Below, piece by piece: positions 20,316-30,827 of a DNA stretch of 64,000 bases. The notes below the pieces were generated by a model. It had not been told where the DNA came from, searched no databases, and was given only the letters and a program-made list of their open reading frames with translations. Where the stretch lies: positions 196,964,685 to 197,028,684 of the forward strand of contig JAHLJT010000631.1 in the NCBI GenBank assembly GCA_031308135.1, given 5' to 3'. This DNA comes from Acheta domesticus. Its lineage: Eukaryota; Arthropoda; Insecta; Orthoptera; Gryllidae. Position 1 is the stretch's first letter, and every line of letters starts with the position of its first letter. A program made the translations under genes and the position numbers.

Positions 20316-23300
20316 CATGGGCGTAGCCAGGGGGGGGGCAGGGGGGGGGCAGTTGCCCCCCCCTAAAACTTCAGAAATTTATAAAATTTGTATAAAACAT
20401 CAATCAAAAATTGTATGATTTTATTATATTTATATATGAAGAAAAAGATTTGGTTTACTTAAGTAAAATATGTTATATGATAGAATTTTAATATATATAC
20501 AGTAAAGAAAAAAATATCTAACTAAAATGTAATCATTTTTAATTAATCTTAATTTATTTTTAAGTTATTAGGTAAAAATGAAGCGTTGGAGTTTTCGTAT
20601 TCAATTTTATCAGCCATTCAGCCCAGCATGAATCACACTCGCTCAAAATGTACAATGTTTTTGAATTCTACAGATTTTGAGATAAGATTAAATCAACATT
20701 GTTGATTCAACACCGATCACCGTCCTATTGCAATAATTGTGTTAGTTTCTTAGTTTAGTCCCGATCGTCTGAAACAAGTGAACGTGACATAAATTGATAT
20801 ACCTTACGTATGAAAATACGGATTGTTTAATTATTGTGTTTAATTGAGAGTCAACAGCAGTACATATAAAGTGCTTTTGAAATATTACATACGCTCCACG
20901 GTGAGTAAAACATTACATTATGAACTATCCTTCTAGAATAAACGTTAATAGTATTTCAGAAAATAATTTTCTTTTACGAGACATAAAAAATAATATTTAT
21001 AATAATCAATGATTTTTCATGACTACCAAAAACAACTCTTAGATAAGCATGATTCATGAAGAACGACGATTATGAAACAAATGCAAAATCTGTCTTGAAT
21101 TTTCTGTTGCACATTTCATAAAATAGAATGAGCTTATGAAATGGTATGAATTGCTATGTGTATGGATTGAGGACATTATTGTAATTTTAATTGGACCAAA
21201 TACCTGTTAATATTTTTTATTTCTTTTGAATTAAATTTCCTAAATTTAGACAAATAAATAATTCATAAAAAGAAAACTGCTAATAACTTTTTTGTTGTTT
21301 CGTAGAAAAAATTCTTTCGAAAAAAATGTGATTAATTTGTTATAATTACCTAAATCAATATTTAGAAATAAATCTAAAAATCAATCTAAATCAATTTTTT
21401 TGTTACAAAAACCAGTTAATCATTGTGCACATTATATTTTATACATTAAGTTACAGCAAAACCTTGTTTAATCTGAGAAAATGAAACATTATGTCATATA
21501 ATACATTCATATTTTTATAAAAGCGTAATTTTTGTAAAAATATTTTGAAAGAATATACTAATATAATTGTATTATATTAATATAATAATATTATTTTTGT
21601 AATTTTAATTTCTCTGGAATATTCTTTTTTAGAAGTTCCCGTCTAGGGTTTACTTTTAGTGTTGGAGTTACGCTTGAACATTCTGCTATATTCTTCTTAA
21701 TATAGATAAAAGTTTGTTATGGACATAAGAAAATTTTTGATCAGTAAGTTTGTGATATCTAAACACAAAGTATAAGTAATTTTAAGTATTTCTAAATCTA
21801 GAATAGCAGTTATTAGAGCATAAAAATCTGTTTCCTGTAGACATTTTTAATGTAGAATATTTTATATTTTTAGGTAATCAAAAAAGAAAACTAGAGGAAA
21901 GAAATGAATCCAAAATGAAAGTGACGAAAGAAAGCAAAATTTTGTATCAACACTTAATCGTACAGAACCTCAATCAGGACTTCATCCTCTTATCTAAGTA
22001 ATGATGATCACTTGAACCTCACATGGATGATCCTCTCGAAAATGATTTGGGTTTATGGATTGACGTTCTTCTCAAATGACACCACAGAAGAAAAAATTAC
22101 ACTTCTAAAATCTTGTTGGATTCCACCCATGAGTTATGATTTTAGTAAAGATGTAAAAACCCTCCGAAAGAAAATTAAGCATGCTTAGATACAAACATAT
22201 TCACCCTGGCTTGTATATTCGAAAGCACTCAAGGCGGTCTTTGTAAATTTTGTGTCCTCTTTCCTCCACCCATGGTTCAGTTAATCTTGGTCACAAACGA
22301 TATGAGAATGCATAAAAGCGACATCATTTAAAACATTGGAAAAAAACGTCAAAAAAACAAAAAGCAAAGAAAAACAAAATTTATAAGCACCGAAAATAAA
22401 GAAGTAAATTAAAATGTGATCAAGATCCTTTAATGACAACTATCAACGCTATTGTTCAAAGGTATTCTTGACAGTGATAAATTTACACGTAAAAATTTAC
22501 ATGATATGTCAAAACATTCTAATCATTGGCACAAAACTGCAGTTACTGCGGCCAAGATTTTACTGCTAAATGCTCAGTTGATGTGCAACTATTACACGGC
22601 CACAAAAAAATTATAGAAGAAAATAGTAAGATTTAAATCGATAATCTCACAATTTTATTTTGGGGACCCATGATCTGCCTTTAAGAGGAAAAGTTCAAAC
22701 TGGAGGTGTGTTTCAGGATTAATTAAATTCGAATTGAAGCTGGTGATAAATACTTGAAGCAACATTTTGATGAATCTAACGCTAAAAAAAATGCAACATA
22801 TATGTCTCCTCAAATACAAATGAAATTATTAGTTGTGCGGGGCTGTCATTAAAGATGATATAATAGAAGACGCAAAAAAAGCATACGCATTTAGTGTACT
22901 AGCGGATGAGACAGCTGATATATCGGGGAAAGAGCAATTGTCAATTGGTTTAAGATTTTTTGATGAAAAACAGATGAAAATTCGGGAAGAATTTGTTGGC
23001 TTCGTTGAACTTAAAGCTCTCGATGCTCATACAATTGCAACAGCAATAGACACATTTTTGGAAAAGGAAGGACTTGATCCGGAAAAATGTGTAGGTCAAG
23101 GTTATGATGGATGTGCAGCTATGGCTGGCAATGAAACGGAGTACAAAGCATATTACAAAAAAAGTATAAACAAGCTAAGTTTTTTCATTGTGCATCGCAC
23201 AAATTAAATCTTGTAGTTAATGACTTGAATAATGTACCAGAAATACGAAATACTATCTCTACAGTCAAAGACATTATTGCATTTTTTCGAGAGTCTGTAT

Positions 23301-23735
23301 TAAGACGAAACTATATCCCGAATATTCTATGTTTTGCGAAACTCGTTGGTCTCAAAAGTACAAAAGTATTTCTGTTTTAACAATCATTTTACTGATATAA
23401 TATCAGCTCTGCAAAAATTATCACTCATAGGAAACAATCAAACTAGGAAAACGGCATTCCAACTTCATGCAACTACAACTACAGGTAAGTTTGTTGTTGC
23501 TGTGGCTTTAATTGCAAAATATTCTGCGATATTGGAACCGGTGGTGAATGCTCTGCAGTCCAAAGCTTTGGACTTGTTGCAATGTTCAGAGCATATCCGA
23601 AGAATTCTTGGAGTAATAAAAAGTCATCGTAATGATCCTGAGCAGATTACAAGAGTACTCATGGAAAATGCAAAGAGCATAGCCGAAAAATGTGGACTGG
23701 AACTATTACTACCTAGAATTGTCGATAAACAAAAG
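20316..23735 (+). mobile_element. hAT element B, ZMYM1/DUF4371-type, interrupted by the Polinton
   Basis: It begins with the same terminal motif (gggcgtagccagg at 20319) followed by long G runs. Its transposase reads rightward but is decayed: a remnant like YSKALKGGLCKFCVLF lies near 22210-22260 and better-preserved parts follow from 22833. The element stops abruptly at 23735 where the second Polinton left end begins. Its right half is therefore expected beyond that Polinton copy, but is not in this window. Confidence 0.75.
22833..23735 (+). pseudogene. hAT transposase fragment (DUF4371 region)
   Basis: Frame 22833-23207 contains VLADETADISGKEQLSIG and GQGYDGCAAMAG, hallmarks of the ZMYM1-like hAT transposase core with a catalytic-region Asp. 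Frame 23334-23735 contains the following helical region and ends CGLELLLPRIVDKQK, where the Polinton TIR interrupts it. A frameshift separates the two near 23200, and the end is cut by insertion. Confidence 0.8.
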
Positions 23736-25195
23736 AGTAGGGAGTAATGGCCGTAGCTGCGACGGAAGTGGGGTTAAATGCAACCCGCACTACACAGGCC
23801 CACCCCTGTAAACACCCGGCGCCACGAGATAAACCCCTGTGACGTCACAAGGTCGCTGTGACGTCACAAGGCCGCCGAGATAGCCCCCTGTGCCGACACA
23901 AGGCGCCGCGCGCCCTGGCGGCGAAGCGTGGAAGCGCGCGTGTGCGCGCGCCCTGGCGGCGAAGCGTGGAAGGGCGCGTGTGCTGCGCCCTGGCGGCGAA
24001 GCGTGGAAGCGCGCGTGTGCTGCGCCCTGGCGGCGAAGGTTGGTAGCGCGCGTGCGGCGCGCTCTGTCGGCGAAGGTTGGTAGCGCGGAAGCAGCAGCGC
24101 AGGGGTCGGCGGCGTCGCCGTTCTCAAAAACGCGCCGCCCGAGGGTGGCTCGAACCGCGCCCGAGTCCCGCTTCCTGTGCGCGCGCCAGCGGCGGAAGCG
24201 GTCGGGCGAGCACGCTGGCTCTGAGCTACGACGACATCGTCTCTGGAGGTGCCTGGTAGGCGGGTGTCTTGGTGCGCGGCGGCGGCGGCGCGCGCGCGCG
24301 CGCCCGGGCGGGGAGGGGAGGAGACCTCTATCGCGGCGCCCGCTCCCCCTCCCCCTCCCCCTCTAGCGCCTGCAATGGAATGTGGGGAGTTGCTAGAGAG
24401 AGAAAAAAAGGAAACTTTACAAGGCGGTGACAGGGAAAAAAACAAACATGAAAACAGTGCCTGTAGTGCAAAGGATTTGCCATCGCGAAAACAAACGGAT
24501 CAAAAATTCACGGACCGAAACGCACAGCGCCCTGAACTGAACTGAACAGCGCTTCATAATGAGCATTCGCTGCGGACCGCGGCGCTCGCGAGCGCTATCA
24601 CCCTCCGACATCCGTTCGCCGGTCGCGCAATCTTATCAAGCGCGACTTCCGTTCGCTGTCCTTGGACGGCGCGCGGCGCTGGGCGGCATCGCCTTACCAC
24701 CCACGAGTGCACGCCTGTGCGCTCTAGTGGCGAACGCGGGAAACGCAGCTCTAGTGCTAACGTTCGCCACTAGAGCGCACGTGCGTGCACTCCAGCGCTT
24801 CATAATGAGCATTCGCTGCGGACCGCGGCGCTCGCGAGCGCTATCACCCGCCGACATCCGTTCGCCGGTCGCGCAATCTTATCAAGCGCGACTTCCGTTC
24901 GCTGTCCTTGGACGGCGCGCGGCGCTGGGCCGCATCGCCTTACCACCCACGAGTGCACGCCTGTGCGCTCTAGTGGCGAACGCGGGAAACGCAGCTCTAG
25001 TGCTAACGTGACGGTAATGTGAGGATATGCTAGAGAGAAAATAAAAGGAAACCCTACAAGGCGGTGACAGGGGGAAAAAAAACATGAAAACAGTGCGATA
25101 AGAATTAAAATTTTTTTATTGAAACCAAATGATACACGGTAAAAAAAATTTTAATTCGAAACATTTTCATGATACATGGTAAAATAAATTCGATA
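23736..25195 (+). mobile_element. Left terminal inverted repeat of a second Polinton copy
   Basis: 1460 bp nearly identical to 7163-8836 but with two 246-bp units (starting 24548 and 24794), about five 37-bp units and a shorter C-rich run. Six flanking bases before it are CAAAAG, which do not match the AATTAG after the right TIR. CRE palindromes are at 23840-23847 and 23859-23866. Confidence 0.93.
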
Positions 25196-25215
25196 TATTT
25201 TATTCAACAGCCGTT

Positions 25216-25835
25216 TTACAAAAGGTCGTCGTGGTTACTGGTGGCGATGGTCCTTTGTAAATGGGCAAGTGCCTTATCAATCTCCTTCTGGATCTTGTCG
25301 TCCACATACCCTTTCGTGGCAGCGTCTGTCTTTGCCTTGGGCGGCGCCATGTTGACGACGCGGGTTTGCAGCACGTTGACGTTTCCCAGTTTGCTGTACC
25401 GGAGCGGCGGAAGTTTTTCTAGCTGCTTTTTGACGTCTCGAATGTTGCGGTCGACGTACGCTTTGTTGGCGGCATCTTTTTCTTCTTGCGGATACCCCGT
25501 ATTCGAAATGCGCCAAAGATCGGCGTTATAGGGACTGACCTCGCTCCATCTGCGCAGACAGTTGGATTGAGTATCGACCACGCGTTGTAGTGAAGTCGTG
25601 ACAGGATTGATGAGTTCCCGCATGGCCCTATCGGCATCGTCCGCCGCTAATCGACGAACGTGGTCGGTTGCCCATGCACGTACTCTTTGGTGGCAACGTA
25701 GTCAGGTAGTTGGCAAAATTCTATGTCCTCCTCTTCATCTTGCGAGTTCACTCGGTCATCATACACATCATCGTCCTGCTCCTCCTCTGACGAGTCGACG
25801 AAGGCCTCCTTCGCGTCTGCTCGGTTGGCGCTCAT
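25216..25835 (-). pseudogene. Fibre-like protein with ATKxYVD repeats (second copy)
   Basis: Second copy of the gene at 8857-9477, with the same TATA box (25869-25877) and CRE (25894-25901). A T lost in a T run near 25670 shifts the frame just after the first ATKEYVHG motif. The ANKAYVDR and ATKGYVDD motifs lie in the downstream frame. Otherwise nearly identical. Confidence 0.7.
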
Positions 25836-25905
25836 GATGAACTGACGGCGGCAGCGTTTCACCGCGGCGTTTTATAATCGGCGGCGGATGTGATGACGTC
25901 ACATC

Positions 25906-26473
25906 CTACTCTTCCTCAGAGCTGTCGTCACTGGCTCGGAAGAGATGACTTCGGCGCTGTCGTCACTGGGGTCGATAATAGGAATTACAAATTGAGTCGT
26001 TCAGTTATATCAGGCACGTGACGAGTTTGTTGCAGCAGCACGTCGTCGAACCGTTTCCCGAACTCGTTCCATGCGTCGTCGAAGGAGCACGTGTCGCAGA
26101 GCTCGCAGAATCTGGAAAACCGTTGGCCTCATGGGTGAGGGAAGTGTGCACATGGCGGTGCAGAGATGGATGATCGTTTGTATAATGTATGAGTCATCCA
26201 CCATCGATGCCATGACGTCTTCCACTAGATTCGGAAAAGCGCCGTGTCTTTCGCGCTCGAGTGGAGGTTGAGGACGTGGCGACACGTAGGAACACGTGTT
26301 GACATGTTTAACCACCTTTCTATACACGTAACACAAAACAAGTGATTGCATGGCGTGCGCGCCATTCTAGGAGGAGGAGTGGCATCGTTGAAACATATGC
26401 TGCAATATTCATTGATGCGTGATGCTTCGTCTTCAGGCACTTCCACGAAAGGGGGCGGAAGAGACGATGTCAT
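25906..26473 (-). pseudogene. RING-finger protein (second copy, frameshifted)
   Basis: Second copy of 9548-10117. From the ATG at 26473 the first six zinc ligands and part of the seventh site are in frame. Small indels at about 26268-26300 shift the frame around the last Cys pair, and single-base losses near 25934 and 25985 alter the acidic tail. Confidence 0.75.
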
Positions 26474-26640
26474 CGTTCCCCGTTTTAATTGTTTCACTTC
26501 ACAGCGCTAAGCAGATAAGAGCAGCGAACACGCACACAAAGTTCAGAAGAACAAGTCCGATCTCGATGCTATCTAGGCAGCTCATCATATTTTTTTCGAT
26601 TCACAGTTCAAGACAAGTTTACAGTATACGCAATCTTCTT

Positions 26641-27114
26641 TCAACACCGGGGGTCCGCTGTTGTGATGCAAGCAGACGACAAAGTCTTCGACTCGACACG
26701 AAGACACGCTTTCCTCGACGGGGCGTTGTCGTCGTCCTCCGAGTAGTGTTGTCGGCAAGGCTGGCGGAGAGCGATGCAAAAGCGGCAGTTTCGCTTCGGC
26801 GGCGGCGGCCCGTCGATGCGCGTGCGTCCGCGATTCCAATGCTCCTTACACGGACGAACTTCTTGAACGCGAGGGTGATGTCGGGTGGCTTCGGGAAGTT
26901 TCTCGAAAACGCGCTCCACCTGGTGAGGCTGCACCCAATGACACAAAAATTCGACCGGTAATTGACTCAACGTCTCCGAGTCGAGAAGTGTAAGCGCGCC
27001 GTTGACTTCACGCAACTTTCGGAGGGCGCGCTCGATGTCTTCTCGCGTCTCTTGTCTGATGCGCTCCAGCGGTCCGGGCTGAGTGGCAGTTGTGTACGAC
27101 GGAACGCTCTGCAT
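26641..27114 (-). CDS. Cys-rich zinc-binding protein (second copy)
   Basis: 157 codons from the ATG at 27114. It stays open where copy 1 is broken, showing the full helical N-terminal half and CRFC zinc half-site. A base missing near 26700 relative to copy 1 puts the last ~20 codons out of frame, so the ACPSC, VVC and LHH sites of copy 1 are lost. A TTTTAAG element lies about 30-40 bp upstream of the ATG. The two copies are broken at different places. Confidence 0.55.
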   Translation of the reverse strand: MQSVPSYTTATQPGPLERIRQETREDIERALRKLREVNGALTLLDSETLSQLPVEFLCHWVQPHQVERVFEKLPEATRHHPRVQEVRPCKEHWNRGRTRIDGPPPPKRNCRFCIALRQPCRQHYSEDDDNAPSRKACLRVESKTLSSACITTADPRC

Positions 27115-27195
27115 CGTAATGATGAGCGCAGCGGCGGAGAGCGGCCTTAAAAGTGCGCGAGTTTTTATCGTCGTCGAACGGAAGCGAACATCCGC

Positions 27196-28119
27196 CTAGA
27201 TGTCTGCCCACCTGCCGCAGTAAGTACGCAGCCATTCGTAGAGGGCGATGACGTGACGCCCAGCTAGGCTGACGTCACCGCAAGCGTAGATGTCGCGGAC
27301 CGCGTGTAAGCACTCGTGTAGCGGAGGACAGCCGAACTCCGCGAGATCGAGAACGCAGCAGCCTTCTCCTTCCATGTACTCCTCCAACCACCTTTTCTTC
27401 TCACCTCCCTTGACGTATAATGTTGTCGCACCTTTTAAAGCTGACCTAATCACAGAAGCTCTGTCGTCATAATTGTAACTCCCACTACTCCACGGCGGTG
27501 TGGCGGGATGGTATTGTTTGATCCACTCCACATGTTTCTTGTCGTCGCTGCTCAATGTATGGAAAGGTCGCGGTGGACGAAAAATGAATGTCTGAATGAG
27601 TCGATCGGGATCGTCATTGTCTTTTGATTGGCGTATGACGGCCAACACTTTGATGTTGAAGCGTTTGTCGAGAGTATAACCTTGCAGATCCACGACAGCT
27701 GTGGATCCGCGATGGACCTGTGGGGCCATGAGTTGGAGGATCTGTCTCCTTTTTCTTATTCTTCTGGAACGACGATCGTTGCTATAGAGGAGCGGTTTCA
27801 CCTCACGCTCGACAAAGACTTCGTTCTCGTGCCACGCTGCGGCGATGTCGACGCAGCGTCCTCGTCGCACGACGCCGCTGCCTCGGTCGATGTCGGCGTC
27901 GCCGTCCGCGCAGCAGTCTCCTCGGCGGCTTCGTCCCACGTTTGCTCCACGCTCAAACACATGGATGCTTTCCAGCCGTTCTTTAGTTTCTCTTAACGAG
28001 GTGTCCTGTTCAGGAGGAGGAGGAGGAGGCGGCGGTCGTTCCGCGACGAATGTTGAATGTAAAGCATTTCTCACGTAGCGCATCATGCTTCCGCACAGAA
28101 ACGGATTGGCGGCGCGCAT
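27196..28119 (-). CDS. Unassigned KGxEK-motif protein (second copy)
   Basis: Second copy of 10841-11767. Here the segment GSTAVVDLQGYTLDKRFNIK reads naturally where copy 1 is out of frame. The segment between about 27840 and 27955 is out of frame where copy 1 reads naturally. VDLQG followed by the FRPPRPF and YVKGGEKKRWL motifs gives a consistent family pattern. TATA at 28176-28182. Confidence 0.6.
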   Translation of the reverse strand: MRAANPFLCGSMMRYVRNALHSTFVAERPPPPPPPPEQDTSLRETKERLESIHVFERGANVGRSRRGDCCADGDADIDRGSGVVRRGRCVDIAAAWHENEVFVEREVKPLLYSNDRRSRRIRKRRQILQLMAPQVHRGSTAVVDLQGYTLDKRFNIKVLAVIRQSKDNDDPDRLIQTFIFRPPRPFHTLSSDDKKHVEWIKQYHPATPPWSSGSYNYDDRASVIRSALKGATTLYVKGGEKKRWLEEYMEGEGCCVLDLAEFGCPPLHECLHAVRDIYACGDVSLAGRHVIALYEWLRTYCGRWADI

Positions 28120-28243
28120 GCGCAAAGCAACTCTCTCGCACAAAGAGTGACGGTCGTCGTGCTGCCGTCAGCTTTCTTATACTCGCGTGTTGACGACAGC
28201 AGACAGGAAGTGGAGCGCGACTCTTATCGTTCCCCCACCCACT

Positions 28244-29230
28244 TCAAGGACTCTTCGGTTTTCCGCCTTCAATGTCTCTCGCATGCACCCACGAATTGTG
28301 GCGTGAGTCGAAACCGAGCCATTTCACGAGGCGAAGCGGGCCCTTTTTCCGTACGACGCGCTCGACTAAATAGTGATCGGGAAATCGCGTGCGTTGCAAT
28401 TCTTCGGTGTAGAAGCGCCCCTTGATCGTTTCGCCTTTCAGGTCTTCTAGCGAGTACGTGACGGGATTCGAGAGGTGCACACGAACGATTTTAAAGAGTT
28501 CGGTGCCCCATCGCGCTTCGTAGCCTTTCCGAAACGGCGAGCTCTTGTACGTGCTCACCCGAACGATGTCGCCGACTCGAAATCGATTGTTCCTCAGGAG
28601 ACGCGGATCGAGCGTTTTCACTCGGTCGTACACCGTGCGCATGAGGCTGTTGTCTTCTTCACGTCTTTCGGTTTCATGCCGATGGTGCGATGTTTGGTAT
28701 TGTTGTAATCTCGGAGGAGGTCGGCGAGCATGAGGGTCCAGCGTCGCGTCCCCTCGGCGGTGAAACGCCTCCACATCCGCTCCTTGAGCGTTCGATTGAA
28801 ACGTTCGACGACGGCGGCCTTCACGTTGGAAAAGGTGGAATAATGATGAATGCCGCGCTCTCGGAGCCACTTGTTGAGCGCGGTATTGTAAAACTCTGTG
28901 CCTTGATCGGTTTGCAGGTAGCGAGGCTCTCGGCCGCTCGACGTCACGATGCGGTCGAAAGCCTTGACGACTTCCGCCTCCGGTCTTTTTCTTTATCGCT
29001 TCCGCCCAGGCGTACTTGCTGTACACGTCGATGACGGTGAGAATGTAACGCATCCCTCGATTGCTTTCGAGTACGGTTGCATGTCGACCAAGTCGGCTTG
29101 CCACCAAATCATCGAATCCTTTCGTCATCGTCCGCCGTCTTTCGTAACGACGACGGGCAGGCGCGTGCAATTCCGCAGCGAGTCCTTGTCGAACGGAGGT
29201 CGTCGTCGTCTTCTTCTTATTCTTCTGCAT
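28244..29230 (-). pseudogene. Polinton integrase, DDE core plus chromodomain (frameshifted)
   Basis: Retrovirus-type integrase that inserts the linear element and makes the 6-bp target duplication. The ATG at 29230 opens a Lys-rich start (MQKNKKK). Core residues lie in three alternating frames: first Asp in QADLVDM (about 29085), second Asp in LQTDQGTEF (about 28910) and Glu in VVERFNRTLKER (about 28785). The C-terminal frame carries an SH3-like segment (RFRVGDIVRVSTYK) and a chromodomain-like end (VERVVRKKGPLRLVKWLGFD). Frames change near 29100, 28985 and 28660. Many Polinton integrases carry a chromodomain. The start overlaps the tail region of the small gene upstream by no more than a few bases. 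Confidence 0.88.
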
Positions 29231-29240
29231 GGTCAGAGAG

Positions 29241-29435
29241 CTAAGCGATAATACCGGCGTCACGCAATTCATCTTCTATTTCTACTATTTCTCCGTCGAG
29301 TCCGTTGTTACCGGCGGTCCGCGAAGCGTGTAAGAGACGCAGCCTCTCCACGAGCGTGTTCGGATCGCGCCAATATTTGTAGTCTGGCGCCGTCACAAAA
29401 CGTAGTCCCCTCCCCGTTCTCTTTCGTTTCATCAT
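29241..29435 (-). CDS. Conserved small Polinton protein
   Basis: 64 residues from the ATG at 29435. It has a basic start, then DPNTLVERLRLLHASRTAG and IVEIEDELRDAGII. I recall this pattern (DPN-LV-RL-LL-AS-AAG, then EI-x-I-x-EELR-A-I) as a recurring small open frame beside the integrase or DUF8207 gene in arthropod Polintons. Function unknown. It ends 10 bp before the integrase ATG. Confidence 0.6.
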   Translation of the reverse strand: MMKRKRTGRGLRFVTAPDYKYWRDPNTLVERLRLLHASRTAGNNGLDGEIVEIEDELRDAGIIA

Positions 29436-29515
29436 TTCAAGTCTTTTGCTTCGTCTTTCCCCCGCGAAAAGAGGCGAGATAATTTCACGATATTTCAGTA
29501 TATTATCCTTTGTGT

Positions 29516-30110
29516 TTAAAGTGTAAATTCGGTCTGTAATTCACCTTGTGTGCGGAAGACAATTCGAGAATCTTTTTGTATTTTCTTCAAATCGTCTTTC
29601 GTGACATCTCTCCGGTTGGGTCGTTGCTCGAAAAGTAGTTCGAGGAGGCCTGGCTCTGGGTAGAATTTATGTCCCTGAACGGAGAATGCTTCCTCGTCCG
29701 GGTAAAGCTCTATGACGGCGTTACCGATTTGAGGTCGCCCTCCTATATAGTACGGTCCGTACGTGGTATCTCCTACACCGATTGCAGCATTTTGCAAATA
29801 GGTTTACCAATTGATCATAATGTTGACTGCGAACATCTCTATTTCTTACTTCTTCGTTCCCTTCTTCCAACTCTGGAGTGTTTCGAAAGAGGGATAAAAG
29901 ACATCGTCATCATCTTCTTCTCTTGATTCCGATTTGATAGGACACGCGTAGTAGAAGGTTGAACGGAAGACGATGATGGTGGTGGGTTGCTATTATTTTT
30001 TCCCTTTTTTTTGATGGCGGTGCAGCGCTTTCGAGACGGGCGCCGTGAGATAAGTATCGAGGAATCGATTGCGCATCGTTTCGGCTTCTTGCAGCGTGTT
30101 TATTTTTTGT
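29516..30110 (-). pseudogene. DUF8207-like protein, frameshifted
   Basis: The C-terminal frame 29516-29797 holds VGDTTYGPYYIGG, IGNAVIELYPDEEAFSVQGH and PEPGLLELLFEQRP. This matches the layout I associate with DUF8207, a domain common in arthropod Polintons. Its first codon is not ATG, and the upstream N-terminal helical part lies in other frames between 29800 and 30110 (INTLQEAETMRNRFLDTYL). The frame changes near 29800, 29930 and 30000. The N-terminus would overlap the end of the PLA2-like gene. Role unknown, presumably virion-associated from its position. Confidence 0.55.
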
Positions 30111-30765
30111 CGAATGTTTTCACGAGCTTCTCCACCTCCATTTTCAATCTCTCTTCCGGCGTGTCGGATCGAAGGGGAGCGGGCGGTGAGGAAGGAGGAG
30201 GAGGAGGAGGAGGACGACGCGGTGTCTTTTCGCGCAAGCTCTTTTTCGCTTGCTCAAGCGCGTGGAGCGTCTTCAAGTCTCGCTTTGGTCTTTTGGGCTG
30301 TTGTCTTGTTTCACTGCCTCCTTTTCTTCTTCTTCTCACGTACCTCGAAGTGGTTTTTATGTTTTTCACGCGCCCTCCTATTTTGGATTTTACTTTCATC
30401 ACACCCGCCACACCGAGCGCGGCAGCTCTTTCACCGAGACTCGCGTCGCTGGACTTGACCCGCTCCCACGCTGCTTTGGCGAGCGCTTCGTCCGCCCTTT
30501 TGCGTTCCTCACCTCCTTTGTAGTTGTGGTAGGCGATGTCGTGCTCTCGACACGCTGCGTCCAAAGGATTAATACCGCGGTCGCCTCTTTGCAGCCTCTT
30601 CATGAGCTTCGTACCGGGTCCGCAAAATTGATAGCCACCGGGAATGTGTATTTCGAAGGGAAGTTTGTCTATCGCCCGATTCAGCACCCGTCCTATGATG
30701 CCTCTTCCGCGCCGCCCCCCCCGCCGCGCTCGCGCGACATTGAAATGCTGTCGCACGTACACCAT
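30100..30765 (-). CDS. Phospholipase A2-like protein (parvovirus-VP1 type domain)
   Basis: Starts at the ATG at 30765, just below a TATATAA box. A basic N-terminus is followed by the PLA2-like core: PGGYQFCGPGTKL (calcium-loop type) and NPLDAACREHDIAYHNYK (His-Asp catalytic dyad). In parvoviruses this domain lets the particle leave endosomes; adintoviruses and Polintons carry free-standing versions. Next comes a small-residue hydrophobic segment, a basic region and a Pro run. The tail after about 30150 may belong to the overlapping DUF8207-like gene. The frame is also open upstream of the ATG, where it encodes the ATPase C-terminus. Confidence 0.8.
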   Translation of the reverse strand: MVYVRQHFNVARARRGGRRGRGIIGRVLNRAIDKLPFEIHIPGGYQFCGPGTKLMKRLQRGDRGINPLDAACREHDIAYHNYKGGEERKRADEALAKAAWERVKSSDASLGERAAALGVAGVMKVKSKIGGRVKNIKTTSRYVRRRRKGGSETRQQPKRPKRDLKTLHALEQAKKSLREKTPRRPPPPPPPSSPPAPLRSDTPEERLKMEVEKLVKTFDKK

Positions 30766-30802
30766 GGACGTAGAGTGAAGTCTAGTTGCGAAAGCAAAGT
30801 GA

Positions 30803-30812
30803 TTATATAACC
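30803..30812 (-). promoter_or_regulatory. TATA box of the PLA2-like gene
   Basis: GGTTATATAA on the minus strand, about 40 bp before the ATG at 30765. It supports the downstream ATG as start. Confidence 0.55.
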
Positions 30813-30827
30813 TAAACTTTACGTTCC

